Positions 24,450 to 33,101 of a DNA stretch of 64,000 bases are shown piece by piece. The notes under the pieces are model-generated. The model was given only the letters and a program-made list of their open reading frames with translations. It did no database searches and had not been told where the DNA came from. Location of the stretch: assembly GCA_000827265.1 (NCBI GenBank), contig KN834749.1, positions 981,500 through 1,045,499 on the forward strand, written 5' to 3'. The position numbers and the translations under genes are program-made. The stretch comes from Collybiopsis luxurians FD-317 M1 (lineage: Eukaryota; Basidiomycota; Agaricomycetes; Agaricales; Omphalotaceae). Position 1 is the first letter of the stretch, and every line of letters starts with the position of its first letter.

Positions 24450-25016
24450 TCATAGATTTTTATGTGTTGTTTCTATGGATGGATTAGAGTGAGGATCATC
24501 TTGAGAAAAGTTTGGCCAACCGCTTTCCATTCTAAGTATCTGCCGCAGTAGTCTTCCACTAATTCCGGAGTTTAGGTCGAGATAAGTTGCCAATGAGAGG
24601 ATAATCTGAATTGATACCACCTCTGTGAGTAATTCTTGGGAGAGATTATTATTAGAAGAACCATTATGAGAAGGAGCCAAGTATGGCAAGATTCTTTTTT
24701 CTTTATACAAAATTCCTGGTCCATGATGAACCTTTGCCAGATCATTCTCAGAAGCATTTTTAAAAACATCTTCTATACGAGATATAAATGAGTGGGCATT
24801 GAAAATATGAGATGTATGTTGCATTGGATCTGCATACTGATATGATGATACTACCAATGTTGTAACTGCTGAACCAAATTCATTTCCAAACTCCAAAGAC
24901 ACAGATCGATAATCACTAGGTACTGTACATTCCACATGAACAGATTTAGCAAACAAACGTTCACTAAATTCAACCACACAATGATGCAGAGCTTCAACAG
25001 CTTCTGATTTATTCAT
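24450..25016 (-). CDS. Orphan open frame, hypothetical protein
   Basis: An uninterrupted minus-strand frame starts at ATG 25014-25016 (MNKSEAVEALHHCVVEF) and runs about 188 codons to 24450. Composition is low in charge bias and rich in Ser, Asn and Leu. A C-terminal helical stretch reads LLTEVVSIQIILSLATYLD. I recognise no domain, signal peptide or membrane segment. Codon use is AT-biased compared with the neighbouring genes, matching the AT-rich DNA around it. It could be a lineage-specific gene, one exon of a larger gene or chance. Its length in AT-rich DNA is the only argument in favour. Confidence 0.25.
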   Translation of the reverse strand: MNKSEAVEALHHCVVEFSERLFAKSVHVECTVPSDYRSVSLEFGNEFGSAVTTLVVSSYQYADPMQHTSHIFNAHSFISRIEDVFKNASENDLAKVHHGPGILYKEKRILPYLAPSHNGSSNNNLSQELLTEVVSIQIILSLATYLDLNSGISGRLLRQILRMESGWPNFSQDDPHSNPSIETTHKNL

Positions 25017-25490
25017 CCGACTATTTTGTCTTTGAAGACTTGATATCGGAAGCTCAAACAATTTCTGTTCAAGAGAACCTACGAAATGCAGTGAAAGTCA
25101 CGGAGGAGGAGATCCACACAAAGTATCGAAAATTTCACCAAGCGAATCCATTTTATTTGATCAAAATATTTTGTTTGTTTGATATAATATCACGTATACG
25201 TATAAAGTTACACCTTTGGATATGAACCGTTGGTAAAGGTCTAACGCTGCTCGCTGCTCGACGTGGAAGCAAAAGACAAGAAGCAAACTAAGATCCGAAT
25301 GAATAATATAAAGTACCTGAATCACGAGCATGTACTAAACACGAGAATGTGGAGTGGGAATGAAATTTCCTTTAAGCGTAATTTTTTGAATTTTCAGTCC
25401 GATCGCAGCTTACAAGACCCTCCTCTCTTCGAGTCGGGACCATTACAATAGCGCTGTGAGGTGATATAAAAAATTATGTAACAAAATGAG
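25017..25490. other. AT-rich interval upstream of tRNA-Lys
   Basis: 474 bases between the orphan frame and the tRNA. It has a low GC core (about 25140-25210) and contains no gene I can support. Confidence 0.35.
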
Positions 25491-25577
25491 GCCCGCCTAG
25501 CTCAATCGGATAGAGCGTCAGACTCTTAAGATAGGCGGATGATCTGAAGGCTGCGAGTTCGACCCTCGCGGTGGGCT
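25491..25577 (+). tRNA. tRNA-Lys (anticodon CTT) with 13-nt intron
   Basis: Full cloverleaf: acceptor GCCCGCC pairs with GGTGGGC (one G-T pair), D stem GCTC/GAGC, anticodon stem TCAGA/TCTGA, T stem GCGAG/CTCGC with loop TTCGACC, and discriminator T at 25577. The anticodon loop CTCTTAA is at 25523-25529 with anticodon CTT at 25525-25527. A 13-nt intron (25530-25542) follows one base after the anticodon, the canonical nuclear tRNA intron position. Mature length is 74 nt without CCA. Confidence 0.96.
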
Positions 25578-25585
25578 ATGGATTA

Positions 25586-25590
25586 TTTTT
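25586..25590 (+). terminator. RNA polymerase III terminator of tRNA-Lys
   Basis: A run of five T starting 9 bases after the tRNA end, the normal stop signal for Pol III. Confidence 0.7.
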
Positions 25591-26403
25591 CTGAGGTACT
25601 CCATTGTTATTACTTTTTTTCGTTAACTATTCGAGTCTGAACAGGATCAACAGTGCAAAGCCCGTCTTCGGAATGAGGTCTAGTATACCCTTAATGATCG
25701 ATCGCTCCTTCCCTTGCAATCGGCACACCTTATTAATCATTCGGTTCTTGCGATTGCACTCATCCTTAGCAATCAGACCCAGAGTTGCAATGATATAGCA
25801 CACCTCAAAGTTTTAATATAAGGGATTTTTGGGAAGTATCGAAACTTCAGTTGCAGTTCAATCTTTGAAGCCGGCTCGTACTTTGACTGCTTCAAAACTC
25901 CTAGGAGTTATATACTACAACCAAATTACACCTATTTAATACTAACTAATCTGTTCCGCAATTTTTCAGACTTGAGTAACTTGCTTCGAACAGGCCAAGA
26001 AAGCTGAAGTTGCAATTTTCCCATATGCTTCGGAATCACCGGACCGGATTGCAGCACCCGCCATTTTCTGACCTCAAATCGGCTTCACATTGTCTATATT
26101 TACCTGGAGCCATTCTAAAATGCCGAAACTTGATTGAATGGAAGCTTAGGATACATTTACAATATATAGAAAAAATGGAGCTCATCCGCTTCATAATGCA
26201 AAAGTTTTTCTATACCGACATTTCCAGTTGCAACTCCAGGACAATGATAGTAGATGTGTTTCAAATTCGTAATTATCTCTTAAGCTTCTTGTACTAATAC
26301 TCCTGTGATATTGTAAAGATACAAAATGGATATGATATGCCGTGTAATGAACTTCTTTCTTCCTTTATTGCTTTCGTCCGTGTCAGACTTATTATCTGAG
26401 CTC
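25591..26403. other. Gene-poor interval, tRNA-Lys to LEA-like gene
   Basis: About 800 bases. A 95-codon frame at 26010-26297 on the + strand has no domain, and the sequence is AT-rich. Nothing identifiable. Confidence 0.35.
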
Positions 26404-27208
26404 CTACTCTCCAACTTTGGTCGTTGTACTAGGATAAGGCGTTCCAACGGTATGTGGCCCACTTTCCAGGGGTGCGGTGGTGGCAGGAACCTTGTCAGGT
26501 ACAGTGTTGCCTGCGTAGTCCAAGAAATCAGTATGGCAAAGTCAACAATTGTGAAAGATCTCACCGCTGTTCGTCTGTCCACTCACACCGCTTACATAAT
26601 TAGATACCCGGTCGATATGTGGCTGAGCAGCATCCATAACCGTATTCAGGTGTGGTTGGGCAGCACTCTGTGCTGCAGCGAGGTATTCCTTCCCGGAAGC
26701 CAGGGCTGAGGTTGCGGTGGACTGGATCTGGGCAAGTGTATCTTGAGCCGCAGAAGAGCCCGTTGTCGAAGTAGAACTGGAGGTGGAGTTTGGTAGATAC
26801 GCTTGAGCACCAGCCAACGCATCCCCTGCCACTTTCTTTGCCTGCTCCAAGTACCCTTGCCCTTCCGCCTTTGCCATTTCGACGTCGGCTTTGCCTTGCG
26901 CAACTGCAGTGTTGGTTTTGGCCTGCATTTCTTCCGCGGCTGAGGGGGGTTCGCCGGTGAACTCCTTGCCTAAAGATTTAGCTGCCAAAGCAGCACTCTC
27001 CGCTGCAGCCTGCGCTTTCTCAGCGTTATGCTCTACTGCGCGAGCGGCAGCACTGGATGGAGCGTCTGCTTGTGCTTGTGCTGCTGTTGTTTCAGCTCTG
27101 GCGGCGCTGGATGGAGTTGATTATTCGTGAACTTGATAGTGGAAGCTGAAGGACTCACTCGGGACCTGTAGGTTCAGCGACGTTAAAGATCTTTCCAGTT
27201 GAGGTCAT
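26404..27208 (-). CDS. LEA-like, Ala-rich amphipathic helical protein
   Basis: Three exons. The start is the ATG at 27206-27208, giving MTSTGKIFNVAEPTGP. The donor CCCGA|GTGAGT joins CCAG|CGCCGCC and opens a long Ala/Gln/Glu/Lys-rich helix (ARAETTAAQAQADAPSS, AEKAQAAAESAALAAKSLG, VEMAKAEGQGYLEQAKKVAG). Then come ASGKEYLAAAQSAAQPHL and a second AAQPH copy. A final splice, GCG|GTGAGA to CGCAG|GCAAC, gives a Pro/Thr-rich tail ending TTTKVGE at a TAG at 26404-26406. The pattern resembles group 3 LEA proteins or perilipin/apolipoprotein-type amphipathic helices, so a stress-protective or membrane/lipid-droplet-binding role is plausible but inferred. There is no signal peptide or transmembrane segment. 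Confidence 0.7.
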
Positions 27209-27434
27209 TGTGATAAAGTAGTGATTGAATGGAGCGTATACCCAACGTATATCTCCCATCTTTATACCTTTTCAATTTGAGGACACTGGAGCAGCGCTGT
27301 CCATCGCACTGACGTCAAATGATGTAATTGTCCATACTGGGAAACTTGGCTATGACGTCTTCTCGACTCACACAAAGTCAAAGCGACTGTTATGAGGTAT
27401 TCATTGCAACTCGCTCTACTGTATTACTTCATTC

Positions 27435-28768
27435 CTATTGAAATCCTTTTGCAATCCACTCCCAAATAATCGGTGTCAGTGTGTTCTCGAGTGGCGCATC
27501 GAACAAGAAAAAGTCCATAATCGGATCATCATGCAGCCCTCCTTCTTGAATCTCCAAGGCCGCATCCCTGTGATGTGGCTTAATCTTCTTTTCAAAGAAA
27601 ACAACATCCTGATCAAAGAAACGCTCTTCGGCCCCAGTGGAAACCAGTATTCGGTCAACGATGTTGTTCAGCCCTGAATACCAATCATCGGGAACGAGTA
27701 TTGGCTCCGCATATGGAATGTGCGACTCGGGTAGCTGGGCCACGTATAGCTGGCCTGGCTTTTCTTCTCCGGAGGTTAAAGCGTAGTAATAATTCTTTCT
27801 ATGGGAGTATTGCTCTGGCCTCGAAAGGCTCACCCATGGAGACATTGTGTAGGCTCATCGAAGGCGCTTTCCCGATGGTAGTTTCAATGGAGGAACTTGA
27901 GGAGATGGAATAGGGTGAAGTAAATGAGAGAGAAGCTGCCAGAGCAGGTTACCTCCAGCAGAGTCACCTACAAGCTGGAGGTTGGATGGATCACAGCCAT
28001 TGGCAAAAAGGTACTCGATTGCGCGTGTAGCCTGATGTAGCTGAGCTGGGAAAGCGCCTTCAGGAAGAACACCTAGCAAACGGTATATACTTCAATCAGG
28101 CGGGCAGGTAACAAAGAGATCCTTACTATATGATAGAATCGCGATCCCAATTTCAAGTCCTTGCTTCTCCCACTCTAGCTGAGAGCATCTCCAGAATTTG
28201 AACATCATCTCTGTCGCAGGAAAAAAAACGCTCCACCTATCAAAGTGTGAATGACGTTCGATCCGCAGGACCTGGATACCTCGCTTACCTGGAAGGACAA
28301 GGACCACTTTATTCGTACGTTTTGGACCGATCCACAACAGATGGTCATGGCTATCACCTTTCTCCAAATTCGAGCGAAGTTTGTCGATGGTAAAATCAAG
28401 CTTATACCGTTTTGCCCATTGTTGATATATGTGGAGACCGGGGCCTAATGCCCATTGACTTTCTGAAATCGACAATCCACTGCTGAATACTGATCGGGCG
28501 ACGGTGTCAGAAATACGCCTCTTCAGTGGTTTTTGTGCATAAGCATTAGCAGGACTTGGAGCGTAGGCAAATGAAGTCAATGCTTTCAATGTGAGGGTGA
28601 GAGCTGTAATTTCGAAATTTCGATGTAAGTATACATAAATAATCTACAAGTCTAGTCAGCCACAAAGAACTCACGCATGGAGATGAGTATGAGTGCGATG
28701 TGCAAGTAGTTTGACCAAGATATAGCACCATACTTGGCTCCACCGACGGAGTTCGCATTTGGAGGCAT
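27435..28768 (-). CDS. Alpha/beta hydrolase fold-3 type esterase, membrane-anchored
   Basis: The start is the ATG at 28766-28768 (MPPNANSVGG). An N-terminal hydrophobic segment (WSNYLHIALILISM) may be a membrane anchor. After an intron comes TSFAYAPSPANAY. An intron splits the oxyanion region: VVLVLPG joins GAFFLPATEMMF, giving LPGGAF where esterases of this clan usually have HGGG. The nucleophile elbow is VGDSAGGNLLWQLL, complement near 27945-27975. C-terminal catalytic elements are visible: the acid region near STGAEERFFDQDV and the His in EGGLHDDPIMDF. The stop is at 27435. The closest functional group is likely steryl-acetyl or short-chain ester hydrolases; the substrate is unknown. It lies tail-to-head next to the LEA-like gene on the same strand. 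Confidence 0.88.
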
Positions 28769-29102
28769 TGTAATCACGTCTGAGGTTATGAGATACATGG
28801 CTGAGTTGAAGCACCCTCTTTTTATACGCAAATGATACACCGCAGACATAGACCACCATTCATCGAATCTTTCGGCTCCGTCTAAGCCGGTAACGCGTAT
28901 ATTTCGCACCGTTTATGGTAACTCACTTCCAGATTTCCTTATTCGTTCGCTCTGCACAGCCACGTGTACCTAGCTGGATACATTTTGAAGCCGACTGGCT
29001 TTGAACGGAGTCAAAGGCTCCAAAGAAGCCAGATGCCCAGGTTCCAAATGCAGAGAATTTTATCAAAAGCATCCGTACCACGGGAGGTGTATTGTAGATA
29101 TG
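28769..29102. other. Intergenic, peptidase 3' end to hydrolase promoter
   Basis: 334 bases between two minus-strand genes. No further feature seen. Confidence 0.35.
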
Positions 29103-30473
29103 CTACTGAATTTCTGCCACGACCTGTTTTGGATCAAAGCCAAATTGAGAACATTTCTTGAAGAAATAGTATTCTGAGGAAGGACAATCAGTGAGATGAT
29201 GGCTCACAGAAAAAGGGGAGAAGGATGATGGGCTAACCGGTAGCAGCTGCTGCATAGCTTTCTGCATTGCGTGTCGTTGCGAGGGGAGGTTCTCTGAGTT
29301 CAGCAGGTGATGATTGCGGTCCATGTTCACCTCTTTTTGAGACATCCTTATCCGGGTCATCGCCAGCACGTTCACCCAAAGCCTTGTGAGCAATATGTAC
29401 GTTGTAGGTATCCCAATGCTGCTTTAGTGTCCTAGCAACAGCAGGTGCCCAGCCATCATAAGTTTTTAGATTTTTTGGGTCGTTCTCATCTGGCCTTTTG
29501 ATGATATCTTCAGTTCTGCAATATGCCACGCAAAAAAAATTCAGTTGACCTGAATGGCTGAATTCATTTTGAACGCACTGTCCATGCCCTAAAGCCGGCG
29601 AAGCAATAAATCTAATATGTGTCATCTCGTGCACGATCGTATGAGCTGCTGTCATGAAGTGCCCGAGTTTATGAGGCGGAGGCGTGCACCAACCTTGGAC
29701 ACTTCCGATAGACGACCCCAGCCAACCAGGCTGGGGTGGGGAAAAGGACTTCGAGGAAAGGTCGAATTTGGTTTCATCAAATCCATCATTCCCTCGAGCT
29801 TTATGTTTGGAACTGGCAGAAGTAGTCCCACTAGTTAGACCGCCGAAGAAGAGTGGGCAGGCTACCATTGTAGGAACATAATCCGCTTCGTCGTTTTGTC
29901 CCGGAAGAATTCCTGCAATACTTTTACGCATCAGTGGAGGTGTAAAGTGAGAAACAGACAGCAGACATACAGATTTGCACAAGATGGAACATTGTAAACA
30001 GTGGGACATGCAACTCTAAACTTTCTCTTTGCCCCACCGCCATGAAGTATAGACTTGAACATGTTTTGAACTTGGTCAACCTCACTGCGCAGAAAATAAT
30101 GAGTATATCTAGGCCGATAATCAGTTCAAATCGCGTCGAAAATCTGCTAGGAATACAATTACGCAGGATCATGGATCCCCATATGCTGCGCTTCGTTTAC
30201 TATATCATACGCGTCTGACAGGGCTCTCATAACTTTGATCTCTTTGGATCCCCCCGATCTGCGACAGCTTTCATGTATGGTGACCAATTGCGAGACTAGA
30301 TCGTTTTCTGCAGACGTTGCAAGATTTTGCGGGACATTAGAAGGAGGTGCAGCGTGAACTGAAATAAGCAGGCAAAAGTGGAGAATAAAAAGCATCACGA
30401 AGATGGAAGATAACGGACCAAAGAGCTGAAAACGCAGCCTGCTGCAACTGGGCAGAGTTTGACTTTTTTTCAT
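29103..30473 (-). CDS. Secreted zinc metallopeptidase with HEXXH motif (HEMTH)
   Basis: The start is the ATG at 30471-30473. The N-terminus is basic and then strongly hydrophobic (SSIFVMLFILHFCLLISVHA), ending at AAPP, a clear signal peptide. Further exons give LVSQLVTIHESCRRSGGS, GQNDEADYVPTMVACPLFF, then a catalytic block with VHEMTHIRFIASP (HEXXH, complement of 29617-29631). A conserved-looking YDGWAPAVARTLKQHWDTYN precedes a charged linker. The final splice joins NAESYAAAAT to EYYFFKKCSQFGFDP, ending at 29103. The NAESYA-type end resembles deuterolysin-like (M35) and Asp f 2-like secreted peptidases, but I could not place the third zinc ligand with confidence, so the family is left open. 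Probable role: extracellular proteolysis. Confidence 0.75.
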
Positions 30474-31003
30474 TTCTTTTTTCAGTTTCTGTTTTTATAT
30501 ATATGTGACGAACAATCCTGCAAGCGCGTGATCGTCACCAGCCTGTCTGTGACCATCAAGGCACAACGCGTTGGCGGAAAAATTCTTGATAGGGTAATGC
30601 TAGAGCTTATGTGAGGATTGCTGGTGCGCGTGTTCGTGAAAGTGGAGGATATTTAACTACACTTTGAGAGGGCGTCCTGTCAGAATGGGCCGCTTGCCTC
30701 ACAATCTCAGACATGTAAACGTAGAGATTGAGCACTTTGATTGATCGTGAATATACTGGAGCATGTGGCCCATGATATGCGGACAGCTATATGTGAGCCA
30801 AGGACTGAACTGTTATTGATTTTTATTAAAAAGGTATGCCGTCAAATAGGTAGAGCGGCTGACTTCCAGCCTAACGTAGCCTGGGAGTCCCCAGTTTTTC
30901 GCAGCTGGCGAAGCTGCAGATCCCAGTGAAGTTGATTGCGGCGACTTGTATCCTTGGAAATCTAGGAAGTTTATAATAAATTCACTCTATCGGGGGATTC
31001 AAA
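30474..31003. other. Intergenic, no gene recognised
   Basis: 530 bases holding the promoter of the secreted peptidase (a TATATATATA stretch at about 30495-30504, some 20-30 bases upstream of its ATG). A tRNA-like stretch near 30835-30925 was examined and rejected. Confidence 0.4.
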
Positions 31004-31592
31004 TCAGTTACACAAGTTATGCACCTGAATTTCGCTCTTCAAAGACCTCAACTCGCGATAAGATTCTGCGATGATCCATAGCTTTCGCAGAGGGCCGAGA
31101 ATCCATCTTGTGGAGGGATCTGCCCTCGAAAATGATAGCAATGTTCGACTCGATGAGCTGTGGGTAGGTTCTTTAAGAGAAATATCGAGCAGTATCAACT
31201 GAATGCTGATATATGCCAGATTAGCTTTACGAATATTGAAAAGCTACGCTAGGAACAACTAACCGCATCAGTCTGTACTCATAATCCGTAACGACCGTCC
31301 ACTGCTCGGCCATGTACTCTCCACTACGATCCGAAGTCAGACTCCCGACACGCATCAAACAATCTCGATACAACTTCAGCTCCTCTTCGACCTGCTCTGC
31401 CATCTTGGTCGCCTTGTTCATGGATACGCAAGGTAAGTATAAGTCCTTGACGTCTCTAAACACGCGACGAGATGCGATGGCGGATAAGAGGATACTGATG
31501 ACAAGGGTCCATGTCAAGGGACTCCACAACTGTGGCTGAAGTGCTTGTTCAGAGAGCTGGATAAGGGTTTCTGGGAGGGAAATTTCAGCCAT
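31004..31592 (-). CDS. Small membrane protein, unknown function
   Basis: The start is the ATG at 31590-31592 (MAEISLPETLIQL). One hydrophobic segment, LTWTLVISILLSAIA, is followed by a basic, then acidic helical region (KMAEQVEEELKLYRDCLM). A splice ATGCG|GTTAGT to ATCAG|CATTCAG restores the frame into IQLILLDISLKEPTH and a basic C-terminal part ending at 31004, about 170 aa in all. Hydrophobic frames immediately upstream on the same strand (31732-31938, MPNYPLILLAALLGLPYKLL) may be earlier exons of the same gene, in which case the real start is nearer 31938. No family recognised. Confidence 0.5.
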
Positions 31593-33101
31593 CTGAATGC
31601 AATATCGGGTTTTTGGAGGTGTACAAGGGGAGGCGGTAAGGCTTTAGCATTCTTTTTATACTTGATGAAGCCGAATCCCAGAGAGACACCGAATATCAAT
31701 GAGAGCAGTGGATGTTCTTGAGAGTCTTGGATCAACTTGGGGTGCCATACATTATCTTGGACTCGAATTCGGCTTGAAGGATGTATACTGTTGATAAAGG
31801 CAAATGACGACAGACCAAGCCATATACAGCAGATTCTCTTGGCACACCAGACAATCGATGGTGAAATGCTGTTGGAATTAATAGTTTGTACGGGAGGCCA
31901 AGTAGTGCGGCTAGGAGGATCAAGGGGTAATTCGGCATCTGAGGTCAGAGCTAGATCAAGTTTATCAGAGGCAATGTGGGAATCGCGAGCGCGTCAGCCA
32001 TCTTCGGACCTTCAGAGTAGAGTGAACTATTTCTCAGCCAACATTTCACATATTTTTCGTCGCTCTCCTCAATCCTAATAGCGCCATCTCCAGAAATATA
32101 ACAAAAGGCATTCATCCACACTCAACATTATCGCCTACTACCAGCGAGGATCCCAAAACTGTAACTTTCAATTGGTACAGCTAATCGTTGCTGTCCTACC
32201 CTTTTCATTCCTTAGTTCTGGCATTTTGCACTCAGTGCTATACACTTTGAAGGCGGCGGGGCTCGGGAGTGGTATCATTTGGACTTCTCGGCGATGCCTT
32301 TGGATTGTTGAACGACTCTTTTTGGGAATTGTAAGACGACTAGCCAGGGTATTAGGTTGTCTTCAATCACGATAGCCCCATCTCAGTTCCGAGCTGCTTT
32401 TTGGGACCATTGTTACTACTCTCGCGCGCGCAGGTTGCTCATTGAAACGCGTGTTTCCTGTTTAACCATGTATCGAGATCAATGCTGTCAGGTATCATCG
32501 GAGTCAAAAGATTGTAGGGTAAGGGGATAGAAAGTGGCAGTAGGGAAGAATGGCGAGTCTTAGGCGGCAAGAGGAACCATCCAAAAGACGTCTGACTTGG
32601 GAAAAGGCTCAACCGAAGGGAAAGGTTATAAGGAGGCGATCTTGAAAGCCTGACCATTGAGAAAACGATACATTGTTCCAATTTTTGGTGGATCGAATTG
32701 CAAGTGGAATGTATGTACAGTGCGATGGGCAAAGCAGATGCAAAATGCAAGTGGGTATACATAAATGAAATTTAAGATATAGGCTTATAGCTACGAGGAT
32801 AGGAAAAAGCATAAGTAACTACGAGAGCAAGGAAGATGACAAAGAAAACAAAGGAGGATAGCAAGCACAGCAAGGGAAGAGCAAAGATTAAGAACATGAT
32901 TGAGCTGAGAGAGCATAAAGAAAGCGAGGGTCGACAGCATGACGATAACTCGAGATGACAGCATAGCATGGAGAGAAAATAACGCAGAGGTGGATAGAGA
33001 AAAGATATAAAGATAATTGAAACAGTACAGATGCAACGGATGGAATGCAACACAGAGAAAGCAAAAGGACAATCGGAGGTAACAGAGAGGGGAAAAGGAA
33101 C
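31593..33101. other. HD1 downstream interval
   Basis: 1.5 kb between the small membrane protein and the HD1 stop codon. It contains possible upstream exons of that protein (31732-31938 minus). About 32770-33090 is purine-rich on the + strand and gives spurious hydrophobic frames on the minus strand; it is best read as the HD1 3' UTR/terminator. No repeat or mobile element recognised. Confidence 0.4.

Noticed and set aside
30835..30925. tRNA-like stretch containing TAGGTAGAGC and GACTTCCAGCC
   Set aside because: No 7-bp acceptor stem and no proper 7-nt anticodon loop can be formed, so it is not a functional tRNA. At most it is a decayed fragment.
32772..33072. Very hydrophobic minus-strand frames of about 93 codons below HD1
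   Set aside because: They arise from a purine-rich + strand, overlap each other in two frames, and look like compositional artefacts of the HD1 3' region.
19944..33101. Transposable elements in the gene-poor middle block
   Set aside because: I looked for transposase or reverse-transcriptase motifs, terminal repeats and long internal duplications and saw none by eye. A repeat-library search would be decisive.
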